From JAEUJM01 sp041908445 (GTDB lineage Bacteria > Actinomycetota > Acidimicrobiia > Acidimicrobiales > DATDAH01), in contig JAYRFK010000112.1 in the NCBI GenBank assembly GCA_041908445.1, positions 15,384 through 79,383 of the forward strand: a stretch of DNA of 64,000 nt, read 5' to 3'. The notes under the pieces were generated by a model. That model was not told the origin of the DNA. It saw nothing but the letters and a program-made list of their open reading frames with translations, and did no database searches. Of this stretch, positions 1-7,752 are shown piece after piece (position 1 is the stretch's first letter; each line of letters begins with the position of its first letter). The translations under genes were made by a program, and so were the position numbers.

Positions 1-483
1 GGCCCGGATCTGGTTGGCCACGATCGCGTTCAGGTAGTGGGCCAGGCGGGTCGCCTCGGCCAGCGTGATCTTGTCCCGGTGGCTGTTGTTCCAGGCCCGC
101 TTCACCTCGCGCGGCGTGTAGACGTAGGTCGCCTCGCTCAGGTTGCGGGGCCCGCGGGCGCGGGCGGCCTCGGGGCGGAGGGGCTCGGTGAGGGCGCTGG
201 GCGCCTGGAGGGTGGAGGCGGGGGGCACCACCGTGGTCGGCGTGGTCGCCGGCGCCTCGGGGGCGACGGTGGTGCTCGTGGTGGGGGCCTCGGTGGTCGA
301 GGTGGTGTCGACGGTCGTGCTGGTGGTGCTGGGTGCCGCGGCGGGCGCCTCCTGGGCGGCGGCGACGGCGGGGCTGGCGATCGAGGCGATCACGGTGGCC
401 ACGAGGGCCAGGAGCAGCGCCACGGCGGCGGCGCTGCGGTGCATCAACGCTTCGGATCCTTCTTCGGTCGACTGCTGGGTCAT
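1..483 (-). CDS. Secreted protein of unknown function, 3' end missing
   Basis: The gene reads leftward and runs off the window, so only the first 161 codons are visible. The ATG at 483 is preceded by AGGAG about ten bases upstream, which supports this start; a second ATG at 444 would also leave a complete signal peptide. Residues 14-43 form a hydrophobic stretch ending in an Ala-rich region with a likely signal peptidase cut (AVAAAQ). A Thr/Ser/Pro-rich linker with repeated TTST and TTV units follows to about residue 100, then a charged region (around residues 115-161) with the phrase YTPREVKRAW. The layout of signal, low-complexity stalk and folded C-terminus is typical of an exported actinobacterial protein. 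I do not recognise the C-terminal domain, and most of it lies outside the window. Confidence 0.75.
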   Translation of the reverse strand, partial: MTQQSTEEGSEALMHRSAAAVALLLALVATVIASIASPAVAAAQEAPAAAPSTTSTTVDTTSTTEAPTTSTTVAPEAPATTPTTVVPPASTLQAPSALTEPLRPEAARARGPRNLSEATYVYTPREVKRAWNNSHRDKITLAEATRLAHYLNAIVANQIRA

Positions 484-827
484 GGGAACGGGGCTCCTGG
501 GTGGGGGGGAGCGCTCCGATCCGCCCACCTCCCGGTCCCGCCCTCACCCGTGGGCGCAGGCGCGCGTCACGAGGATCGGGGGTGGGGGGAGGCGTACCGG
601 GTGCACCGTCATCCGCTGCGGTCGAGCCGCTCGTGGGGCCCGTGACCACGCAGGCGCAGCGCGCGCTCTGGTCGTTGGTGACATCTTCGTCACTTCCGCA
701 ATCGAAATGCAACATACAGCGGTGTGACTTGTGCCACTCCCGCGAGCGCGGCGCAAACCCTGGACAGCAGCGCGGAACGGCCGATGAGGACGTGCCGCCG
801 TCCGTGTAGAGTCGGCGACCGCAGTTC
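484..827. other. Intergenic region without a convincing gene
   Basis: No reading frame here shows a plausible protein. The segment around 670-730 is less GC-rich than its surroundings and contains an inverted repeat GTGAC-ATCTTC-GTCAC at 678-693. It probably carries the promoter of the leftward secreted-protein gene and that of the tRNA gene that follows. Confidence 0.5.
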
Positions 828-916
<89 letters not shown>

Positions 917-921
917 GAATT

Positions 922-943
922 CGGCCCGCCGCGAGGCGGGCCG
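922..943. terminator. Hairpin between tRNA-Ser and the homocysteine methyltransferase
   Basis: A perfect 9-bp stem, CGGCCCGCC (922-930) and GGCGGGCCG (935-943), closes a GCGA tetraloop. It sits just after the tRNA and just after the stop of the convergent gene, so it can serve both strands. No T-run follows, as is common in high-GC actinobacteria. Confidence 0.7.
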
Positions 944-964
944 ATGCGCGCCCGGCCGGGGCCT

Positions 965-1870
965 TCAGGGTGTGAGGCAGGCGGCCGCGATCGCCCGGAT
1001 GTGACGCACATCGGTGCCGCAGCAGCCGCCGAGCACCTGGAGGTCGGGGTGGTCGACCAGGAGCTGGGCGTACTGCGAGCCGAGCTCGGCGGGATCGCCG
1101 TCGTCGAGGTCCTCCGCCTCGTCCAGCTCGGCGTGGCTCATGCGGGAGGCGTTGGCCCGGAGCAGGCCGACGCGGCCGACGGCAGCCGGGTCGGTCGCGA
1201 ACGTGGCGGCGAAGTGCTCGGGATGCGCGCAGTTGACGCCGAGGTGGAGGGCGGCGCCATCGGTCAGCGCGTCGGTCTCGGCCAGCGCCTCCGCCAACGG
1301 CTGACCACTGGGAAGGCGACCGTCGGTCTCGACGGTGAAGGCCGCGACCACCGGGGCACCGCGCGCCCTGGCCGCCAGGATGACGCCCGCGGCCTCGCCG
1401 ACGTGGGTGGCGGTCAACATGGTGATCCGGTCGGCGCCCCCCGCCACCAGCGAGGCGATCTGGGGGTCGTGGTAGGCCTGCGCCTCCTCGGGCGAGAGGA
1501 GCTCCCCGGGGTCGTAGCCGTCCCCGCGCGGCCCGAGGTTGCCGCTGACCACCACCTCGATGCCGTCGGCCGCGCTCGCGGCCTCCCGCACCAGGGCGAC
1601 CGCGTCGTGGTTGACGCGGTCGAGGGCCGCGTCGTCGTAGCCGAGTCGGGCACCCCAATCGGGGTTGGCGCGCCAGGTGGGCGTCTCGAGCACGATCCCG
1701 ACCCCCGCGTCCGCCGCGGCGCGGACGTGGTCGCCGAAGTACTCGGCGAGCGCCGCCCTGCCGTCGGGATCGTCGAGGAGCGTGAACGAGGCGAACTCGG
1801 GCAGGTCGAAGCCCCGGTGGAAGATCAACCAGGTCTCGAGCCCGCTGTCCGTGAGCATGGGTGTCGTCAT
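965..1870 (-). CDS. Homocysteine S-methyltransferase family protein
   Basis: The 301-residue product matches the zinc-dependent homocysteine methyltransferase fold, which moves a methyl group from S-methylmethionine, SAM or a related donor to homocysteine to make methionine. It opens with TDSGLETWL, close to the family's usual DGGL(E/A)T start. The zinc ligands are visible as the Cys of NCAHPEH (about residue 217) and the paired Cys of GGCCGT near the C-terminus. The ATG at 1870 is preceded by AGGGGG six bases upstream. The reading frame stays open upstream to 2392, but that extension is Arg/Pro-rich and unlike the family. The length is normal for a stand-alone MmuM-like enzyme. The donor cannot be told from sequence; no cobalamin-binding domain is present. 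It stands alone between the tRNA and a toxin-antitoxin pair. Confidence 0.88.
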   Translation of the reverse strand: MTTPMLTDSGLETWLIFHRGFDLPEFASFTLLDDPDGRAALAEYFGDHVRAAADAGVGIVLETPTWRANPDWGARLGYDDAALDRVNHDAVALVREAASAADGIEVVVSGNLGPRGDGYDPGELLSPEEAQAYHDPQIASLVAGGADRITMLTATHVGEAAGVILAARARGAPVVAAFTVETDGRLPSGQPLAEALAETDALTDGAALHLGVNCAHPEHFAATFATDPAAVGRVGLLRANASRMSHAELDEAEDLDDGDPAELGSQYAQLLVDHPDLQVLGGCCGTDVRHIRAIAAACLTP

Positions 1871-2021
1871 CGGAGCCCCCTGGCGCCGTCGGTGCGACCA
1901 GCCTTCCATCCTTCGGCAGGCGCTGCCCGGACGGACGTCTCGCTGACCTCCGGCCCGATCGGCGGCAGGATCGAAATACATCGAAACTTGTTTCTTCCTA
2001 CTCCATGAGTACGATGGGTGC

Positions 2022-2294
2022 ATGAGCCCGGTGGCCCGCCGATCCATCTCGCTGCCCGAGGACGTCGATGCTGCCGTCGAGGCCGCCGCCGTGGCCGCGG
2101 GGATGAGCGTGAGTGCCTGGCTGGCCGACCTCATCGAGCGCCACTTCCGCATCGAGTGGGGCCTCGTCGGCGTCGCCGAGTGGGAGGCCGAGCACGGCGC
2201 GTTCACCGAGGAGGAGCTCGCGGAGGGGCGGGCGTGGGCGCAACGCATGCTGCGGGACGAACCGCCGGGCCCGATCACCCGTCGGAGCGCCTGA
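2022..2294 (+). CDS. Ribbon-helix-helix antitoxin (VapB-like)
   Basis: This 90-residue protein begins with RRSISLPEDVDAAVEAAA, the beta-strand and helix pattern of ribbon-helix-helix DNA-binding antitoxins, and continues with a second helix (MSVSAWLADLIERHF). Its acidic C-terminal half probably wraps the toxin. The stop codon overlaps the start of the PIN-domain gene by one base (TGATG), a hallmark of coupled toxin-antitoxin operons. Such antitoxins normally repress their own promoter; the spacer upstream of 2022 is AT-richer and contains TTTCTTCC. The start ATG at 2022 was chosen because the DNA-binding strand must lie at the N-terminus. Confidence 0.8.
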   Translation: MSPVARRSISLPEDVDAAVEAAAVAAGMSVSAWLADLIERHFRIEWGLVGVAEWEAEHGAFTEEELAEGRAWAQRMLRDEPPGPITRRSA

Positions 2295-2680
2295 TGCCCG
2301 GGGTCACCTACGACACGGGTGCCCTGCTCGCGGCCGAGCGCGACGACCGGACGCTCTGGTACCGCCATCGGGGGTTGATCGAGGCGGGGCACCTGCCCGT
2401 GGTACCGGCTCCGGTGGTCGCTCAGGCGTGGCGCGGGCGTGGACCTCGCCAGGCGAACCTCGCCCGGTTCCTCCAGGGTTGTCGGATCGAGCCCATGGAC
2501 GAGCGGCGGGCACGTGCGGTCGGCGTGCTGGCCGCGAGGTCAGGGCACGACGACATCGTCGACGTCGCGGTGGTCGAGGGGGCGGCCCGGCGCCGTGACC
2601 GCGTCCTGACCGCTGATCCTGACGACCTCCGTCGGGTCGCGGCCGCGGTGGACGGCGAGATCCGAATCGAGGTGGTGTAG
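2294..2680 (+). CDS. PIN-domain toxin (VapC-like ribonuclease)
   Basis: The 128-residue product fits a PIN domain, the Mg-dependent ribonuclease of VapC toxins that cleaves tRNA or rRNA. It starts YDTGALLAAERDDR, with the first catalytic Asp at residue 7, has an acidic middle section, and carries the later conserved acids in SGHDDIVDVAVVEGA and VLTADPDDL. It lacks the more usual first-strand form (V/L)DTSVL, and the central Glu is less obvious, so activity should not be assumed. The ATG at 2294 overlaps the antitoxin stop; the open frame extends to 2018, but that part is only a shadow of the antitoxin. The pair probably acts as a stabilising or stress-responsive module. Confidence 0.8.
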   Translation: MPGVTYDTGALLAAERDDRTLWYRHRGLIEAGHLPVVPAPVVAQAWRGRGPRQANLARFLQGCRIEPMDERRARAVGVLAARSGHDDIVDVAVVEGAARRRDRVLTADPDDLRRVAAAVDGEIRIEVV

Positions 2681-2883
2681 CAGCGGAGGTCACCCGCCCC
2701 CGGGTTCCTGTCACACCCCCTTGCCATGATGGTGCCGATGAGGGTTCTCCCCGCCGCTGCCGTTAGCATGCCGAGGCTTGTCGTGCGCCGTCCGGTGACG
2801 GAGGTGCACCCAATCGAGCCCTGCTCCGGACCGTCCGGGGCCCCGTGCGCGGTTTGCCGGGTCCAGAGGGAGGTGTTTTGCTC

Positions 2884-3264
2884 GTGACGCGAGCCTATGA
2901 GCTCATGGTCATCTACACGGCGGACCAGGACGAGTCCGCCGTCTCGGCGCAGTTGAAGGCCGTCGGCCAGACCATCGAGGCGGGGGGCGGCACCGTCGCC
3001 ACCACCGACCTGTGGGGTCTGCGGCGCTTCGCCTACGAGATCGACCACAAGACCGAGGGCGTCTACGTCGTCCTCGAGATCGTCACCGAGGCCCCCAACC
3101 TCGATGACCTCGACCGCCAACTGCGGCTCGCGGACGAGGTGGTCCGCCACAAGATCCTCCGCCTGCCCGAGCGCGAGGCCACCCGGCGTGGCCTCCTCGG
3201 CGGCGGGACGCCGGTCGGGCCCTCGGGGGCGCCGTCCGAGCCCGAGCCGGCCGAGGCCGGATAG
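2884..3264 (+). CDS. rpsF: 30S ribosomal protein bS6
   Basis: This is ribosomal protein bS6 of the small-subunit platform, which binds next to bS18. The family start RAYELMVIYTAD is followed by the typical WGLRRFAYEIDHKTEGVYVV and the RLADEVVRHKILRLP region. At 126 residues it is longer than the core because of a Gly/Pro/Glu-rich C-terminal tail. The start is uncertain: GGGAGG at 2868-2873 lies ten bases before this GTG and four bases before an in-frame TTG at 2878. A farther ATG at 2845 precedes the ribosome-binding site and is unlikely. It is the first gene of the run with ssb, rpsR and rplI. Confidence 0.93.
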   Translation: MTRAYELMVIYTADQDESAVSAQLKAVGQTIEAGGGTVATTDLWGLRRFAYEIDHKTEGVYVVLEIVTEAPNLDDLDRQLRLADEVVRHKILRLPEREATRRGLLGGGTPVGPSGAPSEPEPAEAG

Positions 3265-3273
3265 GAGCACACC

Positions 3274-3741
3274 ATGGCACCAGGCAACACCGTCAACATC
3301 GTGGGCAACGTCACCCGTGATCCCGAGCTGCGGTTCACCCCCTCGGGGCAGGCCGTCGCCAACTTCGGCGTGGCCGTGAACCGCCGCTGGCAGAACCGCC
3401 AGACCCAGGAGTGGGAAGAGGCCGTGAGCTTCTTCGACGTCACCTGCTGGGGCCAGCTCGCCGAGAACGTGGCCGAGTCCATCCAGAAGGGCACGCGCGT
3501 GGTGGTCGACGGCCGCCTCGACCAGCGCTCCTGGGAGACCGAGCAGGGCGACAAGCGCTCGAAGGTCGAGATCGTGGCCGACGAGGTCGCGCCCAGCCTG
3601 CGCTGGGCCACCGCCAGCATCACCAAGAACGAGCGCCGCGAGGGCGGCGACGGGGGCTTCAGCGGCGGCGGCGGGGGCGGCGGCAGCCGGCCCGTCCCGA
3701 ACGACCCGCCCCCCGGCTACGACGACGAGGAGCCCTTCTAG
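3274..3741 (+). CDS. ssb: Single-stranded DNA-binding protein
   Basis: The 155-residue protein has an OB fold (residues 1-110: NTVNIVGNVTRDPELRFTPSG, then VSFFDVTCWGQLAENV and GTRVVVDGRLDQRSWE). A Gly-rich disordered linker follows, and the tail ends in an acidic DDEEPF, the conserved tip that recruits replication and repair partners. It coats single-stranded DNA during replication. The ATG at 3274 is preceded by TAGGAG nine bases upstream. It lies ten bases after rpsF and three bases before rpsR, so the genes are almost certainly cotranscribed. The tail ends in Phe, as in E. coli SSB. Confidence 0.96.
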   Translation: MAPGNTVNIVGNVTRDPELRFTPSGQAVANFGVAVNRRWQNRQTQEWEEAVSFFDVTCWGQLAENVAESIQKGTRVVVDGRLDQRSWETEQGDKRSKVEIVADEVAPSLRWATASITKNERREGGDGGFSGGGGGGGSRPVPNDPPPGYDDEEPF

Positions 3742-3743
3742 AC

Positions 3744-4226
3744 ATGGCCAAGAAGCGAGAGCAGCGCGGGAAGAACAAGGACAACGCCCGCCGCAGCAAG
3801 AAGAAGATCTCCCTCCTCTCCCAGGAGAAGGTGGAGTACGTCGACTACAAGGACGTGAACCTGCTCCGCCGGTTCATGTCCGACCGGGCCAAGATCCGGG
3901 CCCGCCGGGTCACCGGCAACGACGCCCAGCAGCAGCGCGAGGTCGCCCGCGCCATCAAGAACGCCCGCGAGATGGCGCTGCTGCCGTACACCAACCGGGT
4001 CACCACCCAGCGCGGTGGCGGTCGTCCCGACCGCGGCGACCGTGACCGGGGCCTGCCCCGTCCCGACGGGCCGCCGCCCCGCCCCACCGGTGACACCCCG
4101 CCGCCCCCCGTGGGCGGTGCGCCGAGCGATGCCGACGCCGAGCTCGAGCTCGGCGGCGGCGTGGCCGTCGCCGAGGACGTCGATGCCGGCACCGACGAGG
4201 GCCTGAGCGCGGAGGGCGAGGCGTGA
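3744..4226 (+). CDS. rpsR: 30S ribosomal protein bS18 with a long C-terminal extension
   Basis: The first 90 or so residues are bS18, with the signature VDYKDVNLLRRFMSDRAKIRARR, and it binds 16S rRNA together with bS6. Typical bS18 is about 75-90 residues; this one has 160. The extra segment (from about residue 92) starts Gly/Arg/Asp/Pro-rich (GGGRPDRGDRDRG), becomes Pro-rich, and ends strongly acidic (DADAELELGGG, DEGLSAEGEA). The tail is in one frame with the core, and its stop overlaps the rplI start in GTGA, so it does not look like a sequencing artefact. The tail's function is unknown; it may be disordered on the solvent side of the ribosome. The start ATG lies two bases after the ssb stop. 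Confidence 0.92.
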   Translation: MAKKREQRGKNKDNARRSKKKISLLSQEKVEYVDYKDVNLLRRFMSDRAKIRARRVTGNDAQQQREVARAIKNAREMALLPYTNRVTTQRGGGRPDRGDRDRGLPRPDGPPPRPTGDTPPPPVGGAPSDADAELELGGGVAVAEDVDAGTDEGLSAEGEA

Positions 4227-4669
4227 AGCTGATCCTCAAGGCCGACGTGGCCGGCGTGGGCCACCGCGGCGACATCGTCGACGTGGCCGACGGCTACGGC
4301 CGCAACTACCTCGTGCCCAAGGGCATGGCCATGAAGGCGACCAAGGGCGCCGAGACCCAGGCCGCGGCCATGCGCCGCTCCCGGGACCTCAAGGACGCCG
4401 AGGACCGCGAGGCGGCCCAGGAGGTCGCGAAGGCGCTGGTGGCCACCACCGTCACCATCACGGCCAAGGCCAGCCCCGAGGGCAAGCTCTTCGGCTCGGT
4501 CACCGCGAACGACATCGTGGAGGCCGTCAAGGAGCAGACCGGTGCGGGCCTCGACCGGCGCCAGCTCCAGCTCGACGAGCACATCAAGGACGTGGGCACC
4601 CACCAGGTGTTCGCCAAGCTGCACGCCGACGTGGCCTTCCCGCTGACGATCGAGGTCGTCCCCGCGTGA
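4223..4669 (+). CDS. rplI: 50S ribosomal protein bL9
   Basis: The 148-residue protein is bL9 at the base of the L1 stalk. It has the N-terminal rRNA-binding domain (LKADVAGVGHRGDIVDVADGYGRNYLVPKGMA), the long connecting helix and the C-terminal domain (SPEGKLFGSVTANDIVEAV). The GTG at 4223 overlaps the rpsR stop (GTGA), indicating translational coupling. Length is normal. It is the last gene before the hairpin at 4672-4697. Confidence 0.95.
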   Translation: MKLILKADVAGVGHRGDIVDVADGYGRNYLVPKGMAMKATKGAETQAAAMRRSRDLKDAEDREAAQEVAKALVATTVTITAKASPEGKLFGSVTANDIVEAVKEQTGAGLDRRQLQLDEHIKDVGTHQVFAKLHADVAFPLTIEVVPA

Positions 4670-4671
4670 TC

Positions 4672-4697
4672 CGGCGCGACCACCTCCGGTCGCGCCG
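4672..4697 (+). terminator. Hairpin after rplI
   Basis: CGGCGCGACC (4672-4681) pairs with GGTCGCGCCG (4688-4697) over a six-base loop. It starts three bases after the rplI stop and separates the ribosomal operon from dnaB, as an intrinsic terminator or attenuator without a T-run. Confidence 0.7.
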
Positions 4698-4852
4698 CCA
4701 GAACCTGCCGCACGGCCGCCCTCCGGGGCGGTCGCGCGCGCCCGGGCCGCCTTCGTGCTCCGGGGCGCGGGCGCTCGTCGCGAGGACTTCCACAGGAAAG
4801 CCACAGGTAGCGCCCCTTACGTCCCACAGGCACGGCGGGGGAGGCTGAACCG

Positions 4853-6910
4853 ATGGCCCCGCCCCCCGACGACGAGCCACCCCCGTACGGCGCGCTGGCC
4901 GAGCGCCCCGGCGGCGTCGGCCTCGCAGCGCGTGCCCCCGAGGGGGCCGGCCCCCGCCAGGCCATGCGGGTCCCGCCCCACAACCTCGCCGCCGAGGAGT
5001 CGCTCCTCGGCGCCATGCTGCTGTCCAAGGACGCCATCGCCAGCGCGGTCGAGATCGTCGACGCCGACGCCTTCTACAAGCCCGCCCACGGCCACATCTT
5101 CGAGGCCGTCGCCACCCTGTTCAGCGCCGGCGAGCCCGTCGACCCGGTGACCGTCGCCGAGGAGCTCAGCCGGGCGGGCCTGCTCGAGGGCATCGGCGGC
5201 CCCGCCACGCTGGTCAGCCTCCAGGCCAACACGCCGGCCACGTCGAACGCGGCCCGCTACGCCACCATCGTCGAGGAGCACGCGCTGCTGCGCCGCCTCA
5301 TCCGGGTGGCCAACGACATCGCCGAGCTCGGTTACGAGCTGCCCGACGACGTCACCAAGGCCATCGACCTCGCCGAGTCCATGGTGTTCCAGGTCGCCCA
5401 GCGGCGGGTCACCGACAGCACCCGCCTCATGGGCGACCTCCTCCACGACACCCTCGACCACATCGAGCGCCTCTACGAGCGGGGCGACGCCCTCACCGGG
5501 GTCCCCACCGGCTACCTCGACCTCGACGCCCTCACCTCGGGCCTCCAGCCCAGCGCCCTGATCGTCATCGGCGCCCGGCCGAGCGCCGGCAAGACCGCGT
5601 TCGCCCTCGGCATCGCCAGCCACGTGGCCCTCCAGGCCGAGCGCCCGGTGCTGTTCTTCTCCCTGGAGATGAGCCACCTCGAGCTCACCCAGCGCATCAT
5701 CTGCTCGGAGGCCCGGGTCGACTCGACCCGCATGCGCAACGGGCGCCTCACCGAGTCCGACTGGACCAAGATCAACACCGCCATCGGCCGTCTCGCCGAC
5801 GCCCCCCTCTGGATCGACGACAACCCCCAGCTCACGATCATGGAGATCCGGGCCAAGGCGCGGCGGCTCAAGAGCCGGGTCGGCGACCTCGGCCTCGTGG
5901 TGATCGACTACCTCCAGCTGATGACCGGCCGGTCGAACGCGGAGAACCGCCAGGTCGAGGTCTCGGAGATCTCCCGTGGCCTGAAGATCCTCGCCCGCGA
6001 GCTCGAGTGCCCGGTGATCGCCCTCAGCCAGCTGTCCCGCGGCCTCGAGATGCGGGCGGACAAGCGCCCGATGCTCGCCGACCTCCGCGAGTCCGGCTGC
6101 CTCACCGCCGACACCATGGTCGCGGCCATCGACCCGGCCACGGGCGCCACCCGCCGGGTGAGCCTCGGCGCCCTGCTCGCCGCCGGCGAGCGCGACGTCC
6201 CGGTCTGGACCCTCGACGAGCACCTGCGCTTCGTCCCCGGGGTGATGACCCACGTCTTCCCGAGCGGCGTGAAGCCCACCTTCGAGCTCCGGCTGGCCTC
6301 GGGGCGGGTCGTGACCGCCTCCGACAACCACCCGTTCCTCACCGTCGACGGTTGGGTGCCCCTGGCCGACCTGGCCGTGGGCGACCGCCTCGCGGTCCGC
6401 CCCACCGGCCCCGACGACCCCACCTCCAAGACCGTCCCCGCCGACGTCGCCACCCACCTCGACAAGGCCGCCGCCGAGCGGGGCCTCGGCGGCGCCGCCC
6501 TGCTCGAGGAGGCCGGCGGCGCCGGCGGCCGGGCGGGCATCCCCCGCCGCGTGCTGCGCCAGGTGGCCGACCGGGTCGACGACCCGTTCCTCCGCGACCT
6601 CGTGGACGCCGACGTCCTCTGGGACACCGTCTCGGAGATCGTGCCCCTCGGGCCCAAGCCGGTCTACGACGCCACCGTCGTCGGCACCCACAACTTCGTG
6701 GCCAACGGCATCGTGGTGCACAACTCGATCGAGCAGGACTCGGACCTCGTGATGTTCATCTACCGCGACGAGCTCTACAACGAGGAGTCCCCCGACCGGG
6801 GCACCGCCGAGATCATCGTGGCCAAGCACCGCAACGGCCCCACCGACAAGGTCCGCCTCGCCTTCCTCGGCCACCACACGCGCTTTGAAAACATGGCGAG
6901 AGGCGCCTGA
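4853..6910 (+). CDS. dnaB: Replicative DNA helicase DnaB, intein-containing precursor
   Basis: The 685-residue precursor is the hexameric replicative helicase that unwinds DNA at the fork. A Pro-rich N-terminal leader precedes the DnaB N domain (about residues 40-140, PPHNLAAEESLLGAMLLS). The RecA-like C domain has Walker A GARPSAGKT (around residue 240), FFSLEMS, Walker B LVVIDYLQLM and the loop LSQLSRGLE. At DLRESG the reading frame is interrupted by a 209-residue intein (residues 416-624) and resumes with SIEQDSDLVMFIYRDELY. After splicing the helicase would have 476 residues, a normal length. The start ATG at 4853 lies nine bases after GGGGGAGG. Helicase function depends on splicing because the insertion splits the conserved nucleotide-handling region. 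Confidence 0.95.
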   Translation: MAPPPDDEPPPYGALAERPGGVGLAARAPEGAGPRQAMRVPPHNLAAEESLLGAMLLSKDAIASAVEIVDADAFYKPAHGHIFEAVATLFSAGEPVDPVTVAEELSRAGLLEGIGGPATLVSLQANTPATSNAARYATIVEEHALLRRLIRVANDIAELGYELPDDVTKAIDLAESMVFQVAQRRVTDSTRLMGDLLHDTLDHIERLYERGDALTGVPTGYLDLDALTSGLQPSALIVIGARPSAGKTAFALGIASHVALQAERPVLFFSLEMSHLELTQRIICSEARVDSTRMRNGRLTESDWTKINTAIGRLADAPLWIDDNPQLTIMEIRAKARRLKSRVGDLGLVVIDYLQLMTGRSNAENRQVEVSEISRGLKILARELECPVIALSQLSRGLEMRADKRPMLADLRESGCLTADTMVAAIDPATGATRRVSLGALLAAGERDVPVWTLDEHLRFVPGVMTHVFPSGVKPTFELRLASGRVVTASDNHPFLTVDGWVPLADLAVGDRLAVRPTGPDDPTSKTVPADVATHLDKAAAERGLGGAALLEEAGGAGGRAGIPRRVLRQVADRVDDPFLRDLVDADVLWDTVSEIVPLGPKPVYDATVVGTHNFVANGIVVHNSIEQDSDLVMFIYRDELYNEESPDRGTAEIIVAKHRNGPTDKVRLAFLGHHTRFENMARGA
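6098..6724 (+). other. Mini-intein in dnaB
   Basis: The insertion starts at Cys416 (CLTADTMV, block A) and ends at Asn624 in GIVVHN, followed by Ser as the +1 extein residue. It therefore has the Cys nucleophile, the penultimate His623, the terminal Asn and a Ser acceptor needed for protein splicing. Block B reads ASDNHPFLT with His493, and Ser sits where Thr is usual. Block F is VYDATVVGTHNFVANG. The middle part between LAVGDRLAV and VSEIVPLG is about 90 residues, Asp/Gly/Ala-rich and without LAGLIDADG motifs, so there is no homing endonuclease. The insertion point in RESG/SIEQ corresponds to a site known to host inteins in DnaB of other bacteria. Splicing itself is inferred. Confidence 0.93.
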
Positions 6911-6928
6911 CCGGCCCGAGGCGCCTGA

Positions 6929-6944
6929 CACCCGATCCCGGGTG
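6929..6944 (+). terminator. Weak hairpin after dnaB
   Basis: CACCCG (6929-6934) and CGGGTG (6939-6944) form a short stem over ATCC in the gap between dnaB and the cupredoxin gene. The stem is only six base pairs, so its role as a terminator is uncertain. Confidence 0.35.
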
Positions 6945-6957
6945 CGATCATCGGGGC

Positions 6958-7731
6958 ATGGCGGACAACCCCGACGCACCCCCTCCTGACAACGCCAGCG
7001 GTGACGGGGGCATCGACCCCGACGTCGAGCACGAGACCTGGCGCCAGCTCCTCTTCTGGGTGGGCCTGGCCGAGCTGATCGTGGCCCTCGCCGTGCTGGT
7101 GGTGAACGGCGCCTTCATCCTGCCCGTGGCCGCCTTCGCGGTGGCGTTCCTCGTCGGCCTCGTCCTGCTCGTGCGCCCCGGCGGCGCCGGCCCCACCACG
7201 ATCGGTGTGGCGTCCGTGCTGTTCGTGATCGCGAACATCCCCTACGCCCTCGACGACCTCGCCCACCCCGACTCCTTCGCCACCTTCTTCCCCGCCGCCG
7301 TGGGCGTGGCGGCCGGCATCGCCGGCGGCGTGGGCCTGCTCGGCTTCCGACAGCGCTGGTCGGTCCGGGCCGCCGCCCGCACGGGTCTCGCCGCCTCGGT
7401 CGTCCTGCTGCTCGCCCTCGGCGTCGGCCTGTACGCCACCCTCACCGTCGAGGACGACTCGGCCCAGGAGGGCGACCTGGCCCTGGCCACCGACGGCACC
7501 GACTGGGTGCCCGACCACCTCACCGCCTCGGCGGCCGGCGACGTGGCCGTCTTCATCCAGAACCAGGACCCGTTCCGGCACACCTTCACCATCGACGGGC
7601 TCGGCGTGGACGTCGAGCTCCCGGCGGACACCGACCGCCGCGCCACCTTCACCGCCGACGCCGGCGAGTACGAGTTCCGCTGCACCGTCCCCGGCCACGA
7701 GGACATGACCGGGACCCTCACCGTCCCCTAG
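6958..7731 (+). CDS. Membrane protein with C-terminal cupredoxin domain
   Basis: The 257-residue protein has a short acidic cytoplasmic N-terminus and about five hydrophobic segments (roughly residues 28-46, 48-70, 76-95, 105-125 and 140-160). An extracytoplasmic cupredoxin-like domain follows (about residues 165-257). The copper ligands are visible: His in QDPFRHTFTI, then Cys, His and Met in FRCTVPGHEDM, a classic type 1 copper arrangement. The protein probably carries electrons or binds copper at the outer face of the membrane. No partner oxidase is encoded beside it. The start ATG at 6958 is 47 bases after dnaB; no strong ribosome-binding site is seen (CGGGGC only). It is convergent with the sulfotransferase gene. 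Confidence 0.8.
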   Translation: MADNPDAPPPDNASGDGGIDPDVEHETWRQLLFWVGLAELIVALAVLVVNGAFILPVAAFAVAFLVGLVLLVRPGGAGPTTIGVASVLFVIANIPYALDDLAHPDSFATFFPAAVGVAAGIAGGVGLLGFRQRWSVRAAARTGLAASVVLLLALGVGLYATLTVEDDSAQEGDLALATDGTDWVPDHLTASAAGDVAVFIQNQDPFRHTFTIDGLGVDVELPADTDRRATFTADAGEYEFRCTVPGHEDMTGTLTVP

Positions 7732-7752
7732 CGGGACGAGACGCGTCCGCCC

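Noticed and set aside
544..756. A 70-residue minus-strand frame in the first intergenic gap
   Set aside because: Arg/Ala/Pro-rich with no family resemblance and no ribosome-binding site; it overlaps an apparent promoter region.
6420..6640. Possible homing endonuclease inside the dnaB intein
   Set aside because: The middle part is only about 90 residues, Asp/Gly/Ala-rich, and has neither LAGLIDADG nor HNH motifs.
4817..6979. A 720-residue minus-strand frame opposite dnaB
   Set aside because: No domain is visible and it mirrors the codon pattern of dnaB.
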